A stretch of 64,000 nucleotides of DNA, from contig QHSP01000021.1 in NCBI GenBank assembly GCA_003220495.1, forward strand, positions 1-64,000, in the 5' to 3' direction. This DNA comes from Candidatus Rokuibacteriota bacterium. Lineage in GTDB: Bacteria > Methylomirabilota > Methylomirabilia > Rokubacteriales > CSP1-6. The position numbers and the translations under genes are program-made. Each line of letters begins with the position of its first letter. Position 1 is the stretch's first letter. Below the pieces are notes generated by a model. The model saw nothing but the letters and a program-made list of their open reading frames with translations, had not been told where the DNA came from and made no database searches. Shown here piece after piece: positions 35,002 to 43,247 of this stretch.

Positions 35002-35981
35002 GCCGTGGTCCCGGCGCGGCGGGCCGGCGGACGGTAGCCGTCCTCGCCGATCCAGCGAACGCGTCCGTCGGCCATGCCGCGGATCGGCTCGCCCCGTCTC
35101 CTGATGCCGAGCAGCTCACGTGCGCGCGCCACCTTCGCGTCGGTCTTCTCGGGGATCTCGCGCTGCGCCTCCTTCAGGAACCGGTTGTAGTCGTCGCCAA
35201 CGGGGCAGACGGCGAGACAGCGCGGACAATCGCCGAACGCGCCGACGACGCGCAGGAGCCCCTGCCAGATGCCGAACCACTCGTGGCCCGCGAGCGTCTC
35301 GAGCTTCGCGCGACCGCCGTCGGCGCCGACGAAGGCGCTGAAGACGCGCAAGATCGTCGAGAAGCCGAACTCCTGCGCGAAGGTTGCGCAGCGGCGCTTG
35401 TCGAGCCCCCAGTGCTGGACGGCATCGGGCGGGCAGGAGTAGAGGCAGCGCGAGCACGGCTCGCCGATGCAGAGCTGCTCCGTGAGCTTTCCGTCCGGCT
35501 CGAGCAGCGCGTCGGTGAGGACGACGGTCGTGTAGCACCGCGGCCCCGCTTCCTTGGTGAGCAGATTGAGCTCGAAGCCGATCGTGCCGAGCCCGGCTTC
35601 GATCGCCACGTGGCGCGTCGAGAGATAGCCGTAGCTGGCGCTCTTCATCTCCCAGACGGTCTCCTGCGCCGCCGTCTGGAACGCCCACTGGTCGTGCTCC
35701 TCGAGGAAACGCGCGATGCGGTAGCCGACGCGGTCCATCTCGCGCAGCACGAGCTGGTCGACGTGGTGGATGCACGCGTTGTCGCGCGCGCGGAACGCGC
35801 CGGCCGGGATGCGCTTGAAGAACGCGACGCAGCTCCGGATCTCGGGCGAGACGCGCGCCGGGATCTGCGGGTGCGTCGGATCGGGCGGATGGGCGTTGAG
35901 GACCGCGGCGTCAGCGATCCCGACGCCGTCGGCGCCGAGCTCGCGCGCTTTCGCTTTGACGATCTCGGCGGTCAGCGCCAT
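34998..35981 (-). CDS. QueG-like [4Fe-4S] reductase family protein (copy 2)
   Basis: A 327-residue paralogue of the next gene, sharing the N-terminal pattern LTAxxVKxKAxxLGADxVGIA, the LGTIGFE segment and paired iron-sulfur motifs (C171/C176-x2-C179-x3-C183 and C252-x2-C255-x3-C259). The start at 35981 was chosen because MALTAE aligns with the MSLTAA start of copy 1; an ATG four codons upstream is possible. The two copies are translationally coupled. Whether either binds cobalamin cannot be seen from the motifs. Confidence 0.8.
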   Translation of the reverse strand: MALTAEIVKAKARELGADGVGIADAAVLNAHPPDPTHPQIPARVSPEIRSCVAFFKRIPAGAFRARDNACIHHVDQLVLREMDRVGYRIARFLEEHDQWAFQTAAQETVWEMKSASYGYLSTRHVAIEAGLGTIGFELNLLTKEAGPRCYTTVVLTDALLEPDGKLTEQLCIGEPCSRCLYSCPPDAVQHWGLDKRRCATFAQEFGFSTILRVFSAFVGADGGRAKLETLAGHEWFGIWQGLLRVVGAFGDCPRCLAVCPVGDDYNRFLKEAQREIPEKTDAKVARARELLGIRRRGEPIRGMADGRVRWIGEDGYRPPARRAGTTA

Positions 35982-36058
35982 GCCGCCTATCATGGCATAG
36001 CTTGCGCTCGGCTCCCCACCTGGGCGAGACTGCCGGAAGAAGCGCCACGGAGGGAGCC

Positions 36059-36469
36059 ATGGACGAGCTGAAGGTCGTGCGCCTCGACGAGACCGAGGTC
36101 GTGAAGTTCGGGCCGGACGCGGTCTACCAGCTGATCCTCGGCGACGACGAGGGGACCACGCCGATCCGCACGGGCATCCAGACCTCGCAGCCCGGCTACG
36201 TGGCGCCCGTCCACTCGCATCCCTACATGGAAGTCCTCCATATCCTCGACGGCGTCGCCGAGGCGTGGATCGACGGCCGCGAGGACAGCAGAGTGACTTT
36301 GCGCAAGGGCGACACGATCGCCATCCCACCGCAAGTTCCGCACAGCTTCCGCGTCGTGGGGGACGAGGTGCTCCGGCTTCTCGGCACGCACACCTCGCCC
36401 AAGCGGATCGTCAACTACAAGGACGGCGCGAAGAGCGACGCCCGCGGCTATCGCGTTTACGAGTCCTGA
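36059..36469 (+). CDS. Cupin domain protein
   Basis: A 136-residue single-domain cupin. Motif 1 is PVHSHPYMEVLHILDGVAEAW, providing two His and one Glu as probable metal ligands. Motif 2 is PPQVPHSFRVVG with the third His. Such proteins bind a metal and act as small dioxygenases, isomerases or sensors; the substrate is unknown. GGAGGGAGCC directly precedes the ATG. It is divergent from the QueG-like pair across a 77-base gap and faces the LivH gene tail to tail. Confidence 0.87.
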   Translation: MDELKVVRLDETEVVKFGPDAVYQLILGDDEGTTPIRTGIQTSQPGYVAPVHSHPYMEVLHILDGVAEAWIDGREDSRVTLRKGDTIAIPPQVPHSFRVVGDEVLRLLGTHTSPKRIVNYKDGAKSDARGYRVYES

Positions 36470-36495
36470 GAACGGAGGCCGGTCACCGGCCGGGC

Positions 36496-37389
36496 TCAGA
36501 CTCGCTCGACGTCCGGCCGACCGAAGAGCCCCCACGGGCGCACGAAGAGCGTCGCGATCAGCACGAGGTACGACGCGACGTGGCTGAATCCGCCGCCGAC
36601 GATCGGATCGACGTAGCCTGCCACGAGTGACTCGAGGATTCCGACGGCGAAGGCGCCGATGATGGTGCCCGGCAGGCTGTCGAGGCCGCCGAGAATCACG
36701 ATCGGGAACACCTTGAAGCCCAGCAGCTCGATCCCGAACCCGCCGCCCGACACGAAGCTCCAGAGCGTGCCGGCCAGGACCGAGAGGACCCCGACCAGCG
36801 CCCACGTGATCGCGTAGTGCCGGTGCAGGTCGATCCCCACCGCCAGCGCGACCTGCTGATCGCTGGCGACCGCGCGCAGCGCGAGCCCGGTGCGACTGCC
36901 GTGGAAGAACCAGCTGAGCGCGGCGATGCACGCGGTGGCGATCGCGGCGGCGACGATCTTGTCGACCGAGAGCGGCACGCCGCCGACGACGAGCGGGTCC
37001 AGCGGAAACGGTGAGGCGATCCGCCCGGGGATACCGGCGAAGACGACGGTCGCGGCGCCTCGCAGGAGGATGCCGACGCCGAGAGTGAGCATGATCAGCG
37101 AGAGCAACGAGCTCTGCAGTAGCGGGCGCAGGACGATCCGGTTGAAGACGAGCGCCAGCGCCACCACGCCGGCGCAGCCGACGGCGACCGCCCCGCCGAG
37201 CCCGAGCCCGAACGTGTGGCTCGCGGCCGCGGCCGTCCGCGCGCCCAGCATGGTCCACTCGCCGACGGCGAAGTTGAGCATCCGAGAGGCCTTGTAGACG
37301 ACCACGAAGGCCAGCGCGACGAGGGCGTAGATCGATCCGGCCAGTGCGCCGTCGGCGACGAGAAACGCGAAATACGCCAGATCCGGCAT
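36496..37389 (-). CDS. Branched-chain amino acid ABC permease, second LivH-type
   Basis: A 297-residue LivH-type permease with about eight membrane segments. It has LVALAFVVVYKASRMLNFAVGE at the start, and ILGGLDSLPGTIIGAFAVGILE as the coupling-loop/GGLGS region typical of LivH. It is the last gene of the Liv operon, which already has its own LivH and LivM. It may therefore pair with LivM for a different substrate or with a permease elsewhere. Only a degenerate NTF2-like fragment separates it from livF. Confidence 0.87.
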   Translation of the reverse strand: MPDLAYFAFLVADGALAGSIYALVALAFVVVYKASRMLNFAVGEWTMLGARTAAAASHTFGLGLGGAVAVGCAGVVALALVFNRIVLRPLLQSSLLSLIMLTLGVGILLRGAATVVFAGIPGRIASPFPLDPLVVGGVPLSVDKIVAAAIATACIAALSWFFHGSRTGLALRAVASDQQVALAVGIDLHRHYAITWALVGVLSVLAGTLWSFVSGGGFGIELLGFKVFPIVILGGLDSLPGTIIGAFAVGILESLVAGYVDPIVGGGFSHVASYLVLIATLFVRPWGLFGRPDVERV

Positions 37390-37421
37390 CGCGGGAGTCG
37401 GCTAGGAGACCACCATGGACG

Positions 37422-37568
37422 TCACCAGGCCATCGTCGAATCGGTCTTCTCGAGCACGTTCGGCCAGCGGACGCTCGGGCTCAGCGCCGACAGGACGCGG
37501 TCGATCTCGCGCCGGTTGAACGCTCGGTAGAGACCCGAGCGCACCCGCACCTTGTCTTCGAAGGTCAC
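37422..37568 (-). pseudogene. Truncated NTF2/SnoaL-like gene fragment
   Basis: A GTG overlapping the livF stop by four bases opens a 48-residue frame, VTFEDKVRVRSGLYRAFNRR and onward to SVRWPNVLE. This matches the first third of SnoaL/NTF2-like proteins, where such a start is normally followed by about 80 more residues. Here it stops soon after the WPNVLE strand, and the remaining fold is absent in all frames before the LivH start. It is best read as a gene cut off when the second livH was joined to the operon. Confidence 0.5.
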
Positions 37569-38281
37569 GAGGCCTCGCCGGTTCCGAGATAGGCGCGCTG
37601 GATCTCCGGCGTGGCGAGCAGGTCGGCGCCGCGGCCCGAGAGGACGACCTGCCCGGTCTGGAGCACATAGGCGTGCGCGGCGCACTGAAGCGCCATCCGC
37701 GCGTTCTGCTCGACCAGCAGCACCGCCGTCCCTTCCGCGGTGAGCCGAGGAATGATCCGGAAGATCTCGCGCACGACGAGCGGCGCCAGGCCGAGCGACG
37801 GCTCGTCGAGCATCAGGAGCCGTGGGCCCGCCATCATCGCGCGACCGATGGCGAGCATCTGCTGCTCGCCGCCGCTGAGAGTCCCGGCCAGCTGACCTGC
37901 GCGATGCTCGAGCACTGGAAACAGCGCGAAGACGCGCTCCAGTCCCGCGGCCGTGCTCGGCCCGTCGCGCCGCGCGAAGCCGCCGATGCGGAGATTCTCG
38001 AGCACGGTCATACGCGCCAGCATCCCGCGTCCTTCGGGCACGTGGATGACGCGCCGGCGGACGATCTGATGGACGGGCAGCCCGACGAGATTCTCGCCGC
38101 GAAACCGCACAGCGCCTCGCCGCGGCCGCACGATGCCCGAGATCGCGCGAAGCAACGTCGACTTCCCCGCGCCATTGGCGCCAATGAGCGCGACGACCGC
38201 CGCCTCGGGAACAGACAAACTCACACCCTGAACCGCCCGTATCCGCCCATAGCTCACATGCAAATCCTCAACCTCGAGCAT
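37565..38281 (-). CDS. livF: Branched-chain amino acid ABC transporter ATPase LivF
   Basis: A 238-residue ATPase with Walker A GANGAGKS, signature LSGGEQQMLAIGRAMM and Walker B LLMLDEPSLGLAP, with the LVEQN switch His region typical of LivF. It energises uptake of branched-chain or related amino acids together with LivG. The start is set at MLEVEDLHVSYG by family comparison. The frame stays open upstream through the hairpin element, but that part is not protein-like. It follows the hairpin element and livG on the same strand. Confidence 0.93.
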   Translation of the reverse strand: MLEVEDLHVSYGRIRAVQGVSLSVPEAAVVALIGANGAGKSTLLRAISGIVRPRRGAVRFRGENLVGLPVHQIVRRRVIHVPEGRGMLARMTVLENLRIGGFARRDGPSTAAGLERVFALFPVLEHRAGQLAGTLSGGEQQMLAIGRAMMAGPRLLMLDEPSLGLAPLVVREIFRIIPRLTAEGTAVLLVEQNARMALQCAAHAYVLQTGQVVLSGRGADLLATPEIQRAYLGTGEAS

Positions 38282-38373
38282 CGGCGTACTAGGCTGCATG
38301 AATCGCGACCAGCGGCGACCGTGCATGTCTCGCGGGATGATCACGGCGCAAGATGACGTGGCTGGCGGACGGG

Positions 38374-38522
38374 GAGACGGGCGGGTGGCATCGGGCTGCC
38401 CCGAGGTCGGCGGGCGTAGTGGGACCCCCTCGTCCCGCTCGCAGCTCGAAGAGCTGCGATTCGGGCGAGCGGGTGACGCAGCCCGCCGACCTCGGGGCGG
38501 CCCGATGCCACCCGCCCGCCTC
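38374..38522 (-). repeat. Long hairpin element, copy 3 (inside the Liv operon)
   Basis: A 149-nt element with 42-base arms (38374-38415 and 38481-38522) matching except for one A-C mismatch and one T-G wobble. They surround the shared core (38416-38483). The core differs from copy 2 at only three of 68 positions by eye. Its arms have no clear relation to those of the other copies. It lies 22 bases after the livG stop and 92 bases before the livF start, so it interrupts an otherwise tight operon and should influence livF expression. Confidence 0.85.
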
Positions 38523-38544
38523 ACGCGCACGCCAAAGCCAAGAG

Positions 38545-39312
38545 CTATTCGCTGCCAAGATAAGCCTCGATAACACGCGGATCGCGCTGGACCGCAGCCG
38601 GCGACCCTTCGGCGATCTTCTGGCCGAAGTTGAGCACGGTGACGACGCGCGAGAGCTTCATCACGAGCGACATCTTGTGCTCGATCAACAGAATCGTCAC
38701 GCCGCGTTGGTTGACCTGCGCGATCAGCGCTTCGAGCTCGAGAGTCTCCGGTGTGTTCATCCCGGCCGACGGCTCGTCGAGGAGCAGCAGCTTCGGCGAG
38801 CTGGCGAGCGCGCGTGCGATCTCGAGCCGGCGCTGCTCGCCGTAGGGCAGCTCGACCGCGGGTCGTCCGGCTTTGCCCGCGAGCCTCACCAGCGCCAGGA
38901 TCTCTCCGGCTCGTTCACGCGCGCTCACTTCCGCGTGCGGCCGGCGGAACGGGACGCCGAGCAGCGGCGACAGGAGACCGCCGTGCGTCCGGCAGTGAAG
39001 CCCGAGCAGGACGTTCTCGAGCACCGTCATCGAGCCGAAGAGCCGGATGTTCTGGAAGGTCCGGCAAATGCCGAGCGTCGTGCGCCGATACGACGGCAGG
39101 CCGCTGATCTCCCCCCCATCGAAGCGGATGTGCCCGGCGTCCGGGCTCAGCGCGCCCGTCACGAGGTTGAAGAAGGTCGTCTTGCCGGCGCCGTTCGGTC
39201 CGATGATCGCGTGGATCCCGCCGGCCTCGACGCTCAGATCGAGGCCCGCGAGCACGAGGAGGCTCCCAAAGCTCCGGGACAGCCGGTCAACCGCGAGCAG
39301 CGGCTCGCTCAC
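38545..39312 (-). CDS. livG: Branched-chain amino acid ABC transporter ATPase LivG
   Basis: A 255-residue ATPase with Walker A GPNGAGKT, a LivG-type insert (GICRTFQNIRLFGSMTVLEN), signature PYGEQRRLEIARAL in place of the usual LSGGQ, and Walker B LLLLDEPSAGMN. It pairs with LivF. The start overlaps the livM stop by 26 bases. A long hairpin element follows 22 bases after its stop. Confidence 0.94.
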   Translation of the reverse strand: MSEPLLAVDRLSRSFGSLLVLAGLDLSVEAGGIHAIIGPNGAGKTTFFNLVTGALSPDAGHIRFDGGEISGLPSYRRTTLGICRTFQNIRLFGSMTVLENVLLGLHCRTHGGLLSPLLGVPFRRPHAEVSARERAGEILALVRLAGKAGRPAVELPYGEQRRLEIARALASSPKLLLLDEPSAGMNTPETLELEALIAQVNQRGVTILLIEHKMSLVMKLSRVVTVLNFGQKIAEGSPAAVQRDPRVIEAYLGSE

Positions 39313-40141
39313 TGCGTAGTGAGAGCCGGGCCAGCAGGGTCGTGTCGAGCAGGCCCTGCGGCCGGACGAGCATCATGGTCAGCACCAGGAGTCCGTAGAA
39401 GATCTCGCGCCAATCCTTCACCCACCGGAGAAGCTCGGGCAGGACGGAGAGGGTCGCGGCACCCACGACGGCGCCCCAGAAGCTCGCGAGGCCGCCGAAG
39501 ACCGCATAGAGCATCACGAAGAGCGATCGCCCGACGCCGAACGCCTCTGGGTCGATGAAGAGCGTGTAGTGGGCGTAGAGCGCACCCGCGAGCCCGGCGA
39601 TCACGCCGCCCGCCGTAAAGGCCGCGAGCTTCACGTAGGTCGAGTTCACGCCCATCGCCTCGGCGGCCGCCTCGTCGTCGCGCAGCGCCGCGAACGCGCG
39701 CCCCATGCGCGAGCCGCTCAGACGCGTGAAGAAGTAGCAGAGGACGATGAGCAGACCGAGCACGTGCCAGATGGTCGTCGCGGGTGGGATCCCGGCGAAG
39801 CCGCCGGGTCCGCCGAAGGCCGGCGCGTTCAAGAACAGCACGCGCACCATCTCGCCGAAGCCGAAGGTGACGAGCACCAGGTAGAGCCCGCGCAGGCGCA
39901 ACGCGGGGAATCCGACCGCGAGCCCGACGAGGCCGCCGACGAGCCCGCCGGCCGCCAGCGCCAGCGGAAACGGTACCCCGTGCTGCACGGTGAGGTAGGC
40001 CGCGGTGTAGGCGCCGAGCGCCATGAAGCCACCCTGGCCCGCGGAAAGCTGGCCCGCGGAGGCCGGCAGATAGAACGACAGCGCCATGATCACGTCGATG
40101 CCGGCGAAGATCAGGATCGAGACGGTATGATCCGACAGCAC
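39287..40141 (-). CDS. livM: Branched-chain amino acid ABC permease LivM
   Basis: A 284-residue LivM-type permease, with the family hallmark ASAGQLSAGQGGFMALGAY near residue 27 and a late coupling segment FGGLASFWGAVVGA. It forms the channel with LivH. The start is GTG seven bases after the LivH stop, and the 3' end overlaps livG. The order livH-livM-livG-livF is the classical one. Confidence 0.93.
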   Translation of the reverse strand: MLSDHTVSILIFAGIDVIMALSFYLPASAGQLSAGQGGFMALGAYTAAYLTVQHGVPFPLALAAGGLVGGLVGLAVGFPALRLRGLYLVLVTFGFGEMVRVLFLNAPAFGGPGGFAGIPPATTIWHVLGLLIVLCYFFTRLSGSRMGRAFAALRDDEAAAEAMGVNSTYVKLAAFTAGGVIAGLAGALYAHYTLFIDPEAFGVGRSLFVMLYAVFGGLASFWGAVVGAATLSVLPELLRWVKDWREIFYGLLVLTMMLVRPQGLLDTTLLARLSLRSERAAARG

Positions 40142-40148
40142 GATCGTC

Positions 40149-41018
40149 TCAGCCGGTCTGCAGCCGGGCGCCGAAGAGGCCGGTGGGACGCACCAGGAGA
40201 ATCAGGATCATCACCGCGAACGCGAACGCGTCCCGGTAGGAGGACGCGAGATAGGCGACGCTCATCACCTCGACGACGCCGATGATCAGGCCGCCGAGCA
40301 TCGCGCCCGTGACGTTGCCGAGGCCGCCGAGCAGCATGATCGCGAGCCCCTTGAGGCCGACCTTGACGCCGAAGAACGGGCTCAGCCCGGTGAAGTTCCA
40401 GGCGAGCAGCACGCCGGCCGCCCCGGCCAGCGCCGAAGCGATCGCGAACGTGATCACGATCGCGAAGGAGACGTTGATGCCCATGAGTCCGGCGACCGTC
40501 TGGTTCTCGGCGGTGGCGCGGATCGCCATGCCGGTCGGCGTCGAGCGCAGGAACACCTCGAGCAATCCCATCAAGACGACGGACGTGCCCAGGATCAGCA
40601 GCTGCAGCGTCGAGAGCGTCACCGGACCGAGCTCGAGCGACGCCGACGCGAAGGGCGCCGGGAAGGCCACCGGCTCGGCGCCGAAGATCTTCACCACGAC
40701 GTGCTGCAGCACGAGCCCGACGGCGATCGTGGTGATCAGCGGTGTGACGTGGCTTCCACGGTTGCGTACTGGGCGAAACGCGACGCGCTCGATGAGAACG
40801 CCGAGCGCGGCCGCCGCGAGCATGGCGCCTGCGAGGGTCACCCACGGCGGAAAGCCGGCGAGCGCCAGCACCAGTCCCACGTACGCGCCGACCATGAAGA
40901 CCTCGCCGTGGGCCAGATGCAGCAAGTTCAGTACGCCGAAGATGAGCGTGTAACCGATCGCGACGAGGGCGTAGGCGCCGCCGAGCATTAGCCCGTTGAC
41001 GAGCTGCTGGGCGAACAT
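40149..41018 (-). CDS. livH: Branched-chain amino acid ABC permease LivH
   Basis: A 289-residue LivH-type permease, starting MFAQQLVNGLMLGGAYALVAIGYTLIF, the usual opening. NLLHLAHGEVFMVGAYVG and LLGGLGNVTGAMLGGLIIG are further hallmarks. It is the first gene of the Liv permease operon. No binding protein is adjacent on this strand; two are encoded about 1.3-3.4 kb away on the other strand. No clear Shine-Dalgarno sequence precedes the chosen ATG. Confidence 0.92.
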   Translation of the reverse strand: MFAQQLVNGLMLGGAYALVAIGYTLIFGVLNLLHLAHGEVFMVGAYVGLVLALAGFPPWVTLAGAMLAAAALGVLIERVAFRPVRNRGSHVTPLITTIAVGLVLQHVVVKIFGAEPVAFPAPFASASLELGPVTLSTLQLLILGTSVVLMGLLEVFLRSTPTGMAIRATAENQTVAGLMGINVSFAIVITFAIASALAGAAGVLLAWNFTGLSPFFGVKVGLKGLAIMLLGGLGNVTGAMLGGLIIGVVEVMSVAYLASSYRDAFAFAVMILILLVRPTGLFGARLQTG

Positions 41019-41253
41019 TGGGCGCGATGATATCACCTGGATCAATGCCCGATCTGATCCCCCCTACGATGCGGGGCAGGGGGTTGCAGATCGCGGCAGG
41101 ACGCGGGATGACACGCGACGCGATCGACGACGTGCGAGAGTGCGCGACCGCCGTCGTGAAGAGGTTGCCGAGGCCGCCGCCGGGCACGGGCACGAGCGGA
41201 ATCAAGAGCCTGACGGCGGCCGCGGCAGCCCCGCTGGAGTGCCGCGGGCCCGT

Positions 41254-41718
41254 CTACCTCCGCCGGAGATCGCGGACGAAGACGTGCTGCGCGACGACGC
41301 TATTGGCCGTGATCTCGTCGGCGTAGATGGTCGACGCGGCCACTTCCGGTGCCTTGATCTCACCGCGGGTATCGTGGATCTTGACGTCCTTTGTCTGATG
41401 GATCTGGCCGAGCACCTGATCAGCCTCGATCCGGTTCGCATAGATCGTGTCGGCGCGAACCTGATGGGCCTTGATCTGGTCCGCGCTGAGCATCTGGGGC
41501 GTGGTCGGGACGCCCGGCGTGGCCGGCGGCGGCACCACCACGGTGGTCGACGACGGCGGCGGGGCCTGCGGCGGCGGCACGATCACCGTGGTCGACGGAG
41601 GCTGCGGTTGAGGCGTCACTTCGATGCGGACGTGGTCGGCCGACACCCACCCGATCGGGAGCGCGAGCGCGACGAGCCCAGCGATTGCGGCTGCTACCCG
41701 TGCACGACGTTTCGTCAT
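41254..41718 (-). CDS. Exported Pro-rich protein with short internal repeats
   Basis: A 154-residue exported protein: signal peptide (cut after VSA, near residue 27), then a Pro/Thr/Val linker (about 34-70) and a C-terminal half made of related 14-residue units. ADTIYANRIEADQV and ASTIYADEITANSV share the pattern A-x-TIYA-x-xI-x-A-x-xV, which suggests a small beta-helix or solenoid like those of bactofilin- or pentapeptide-type repeats. No known family is recognised. The ATG at 41718 has GGAGG seven bases before it. Confidence 0.6.
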   Translation of the reverse strand: MTKRRARVAAAIAGLVALALPIGWVSADHVRIEVTPQPQPPSTTVIVPPPQAPPPSSTTVVVPPPATPGVPTTPQMLSADQIKAHQVRADTIYANRIEADQVLGQIHQTKDVKIHDTRGEIKAPEVAASTIYADEITANSVVAQHVFVRDLRRR

Positions 41719-42053
41719 CACGTTTCCTCCTGATGTTTTGAGCCGCGGGAGCGGTTACCGCCCCCGATTTGGGATTTCGCGGTCATAGGGGAGCTGAGCC
41801 GGGCCAAGTACGGAGTCGAGCATCGACCGTGCCATCGCCCGATGGCCATCGGGCAAGTAGCGATTCTGTTTAGCGTTCGAGCCGCGATGGCCTGATCGCG
41901 CCACGGATCGGCCCGCGCAGCGCGCGACGGGCGCGTAAGAACGACGTACAAGAGCTACAGGGTCGTAAAAAATTACAGAGTAGAGGTTGACGTGGGCTGG
42001 GCGACGCCGGATCGTCAACTGGTCCGACCGCGCGGTTGCCGAGCGGCCAGGAT
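41719..42053. other. Gene-poor stretch with palindromes and GTCAAC repeats
   Basis: About 335 bases with no convincing gene, lower in GC than the surroundings. It holds an 18-base perfect palindrome GCCCGATGGCCATCGGGC (41837-41854). A second stem, GCCATCG/CGATGGC (41831-41846), overlaps it, so only one can form at a time. A run of A residues lies near 41970, and GTTGAC/GTCAAC occur at 41986 and 42014. It probably carries the promoter of the exported Pro-rich protein; I could not define it. Confidence 0.45.
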
Positions 42054-42236
42054 ATGTTAGGCGCGATGCTGCCCGCAGAAGTGCGGCTGAGGGCGCAGGA
42101 CGTGCGTGATGCGGCACGGAGACTCACCAAGCACAGCAGCCAATTGCGGGACCATGCGGACGTCCTGATGCGCGAGCCCGAAGCTGCAAGCGCTGCGCTA
42201 CGCGAGACGATGCAGCGGACGGCTTGGCGCGACTGA
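42054..42236 (+). CDS. Possible small helical protein
   Basis: A frame of about 60 residues, MLGAMLPAEVRLRAQDVRDA and onward, mostly amphipathic helix (RRLTKHSSQLRDHADVLMRE). The ATG at 42054 and one four codons later are both possible starts, and neither has a strong ribosome site. Third-position GC is lower than in the surrounding genes. It could be a small regulator of the adjacent transporter genes or a chance frame. Confidence 0.33.
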   Translation: MLGAMLPAEVRLRAQDVRDAARRLTKHSSQLRDHADVLMREPEAASAALRETMQRTAWRD

Positions 42237-42297
42237 CGAGGTTAGATCCAGCGTCAACGAACGGCAGCCGCCTCGCGCACCGGGTCAACCACCTGGA

Positions 42298-42324
42298 TTG
42301 ACAGGCCTCGGTCCGGCGTATTAC
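42298..42324 (+). promoter_or_regulatory. Promoter-like site upstream of the NMT1-like gene
   Basis: A perfect TTGACA (42298-42303) is followed 15 bases later by TATTAC, four of six bases of the -10 consensus. This would put the transcript start just before the ATG at 42340, giving an almost leaderless mRNA. The short spacing makes it weak evidence. GTCAA at 42284 and TTGAC at 42298 also form an inverted repeat over the -35 element, a possible operator. Confidence 0.4.
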
Positions 42325-42339
42325 CGTCGCCCAATTGTG

Positions 42340-43218
42340 ATGGACGCCTCCACGAAGATCCGTATCTTCCCCACCGGTATGCGGCTGCACGAGTGGATCG
42401 CGTTCGAGCAAGGCTACTTCCGCGAGCAGCGCCTCGATCCCGAGGTGTTGTGGGACGTCTACCTGGGTCAAATGAAGGCGTGGACCGGCGGCTACAAGGC
42501 CCGGCCGCAAGACCAGCCATTCCTCGAGGGAGCGCAGGCCATCGGCAACGCGTGCGCGTGGGGCAGCGTGTGCAACGCGGGCGCCGGCATGGGAAAGTTC
42601 GTGCCCGACGCATACGGCGTCGCGCGGCACGCGATCTACGTGCGTCCGGACTCGCGAATCCGACGCCCCGAGGACCTCGCCGGGGTGGCCGTCGCGGTCG
42701 GCCTGATGGCGGGCAGCCACTACAACGTTCCGTACCGTCTCGAGCGCTATCTGCCGCTCGCCGACATCAAGATCGAGCCCGTCGGAGGGTTCGGTCGGCG
42801 ACTCGACGCCCTGCTGAAGGGCGAGGTCGAGGCGGCGAGCCTGCTCGACCCGCAAATCTACATGGCCGAGGAGCTGGGCCTTCGGAGAATCCTCGGCGGC
42901 GAGTTCAACACGCTCTGGTGGGTGGACGAGGCGAGTGACCGAGACGTCCTGCGCCGCTATTTCACGGCGCTCGCGCGCGCCGACGAGGCGCTCGATCGCG
43001 ATCTCGCGCGCTATCTGCCGCTGTGGAAGCACTGCATCCCACCCGAGCTCGCCGATCGTCCGTGGCGCGTCGATCGCTGGGGCGCTGGTGAACGCTTCGT
43101 CTTCGCGGCCTACCCCCCCGAGAAGCTCGCGGAGGTCATGGCGGCGATCAATCGCTGGGGAATGGGGCGCGAGATGAAGGTGACGGAGCTCGAGCAGCTC
43201 GCGCTGTCGCTCGCGTGA
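42340..43218 (+). CDS. NMT1/THI5-like substrate-binding protein
   Basis: A 292-residue protein with the two-lobe pattern of NMT1/SsuA-type binding proteins: KIRIFPTGMRLHEWIAFEQG, a hinge segment VAVAVGLMAGSHYNVPYRLE, and LLKGEVEAASLLDPQIYMAEE. It lacks a clear signal peptide at the chosen start, so it is either exported by another route or a cytosolic relative such as a pyrimidine-precursor enzyme. It begins a plus-strand gene run that includes a LivK-like protein. No strong ribosome site precedes the ATG. Confidence 0.68.
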   Translation: MDASTKIRIFPTGMRLHEWIAFEQGYFREQRLDPEVLWDVYLGQMKAWTGGYKARPQDQPFLEGAQAIGNACAWGSVCNAGAGMGKFVPDAYGVARHAIYVRPDSRIRRPEDLAGVAVAVGLMAGSHYNVPYRLERYLPLADIKIEPVGGFGRRLDALLKGEVEAASLLDPQIYMAEELGLRRILGGEFNTLWWVDEASDRDVLRRYFTALARADEALDRDLARYLPLWKHCIPPELADRPWRVDRWGAGERFVFAAYPPEKLAEVMAAINRWGMGREMKVTELEQLALSLA

Positions 43219-43247
43219 GCAACTCGTAAATTGAGAGAGGAGCCGGC

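Noticed and set aside
38290-38530. In-frame N-terminal extension of LivF through the hairpin element
   Set aside because: The extension has no homology and no ribosome site; it exists because the element happens to be open in that frame.
41019-41253. Possible protein frame upstream of livH on the minus strand
   Set aside because: It is a fragmentary Pro/Arg frame without start signal or family pattern.
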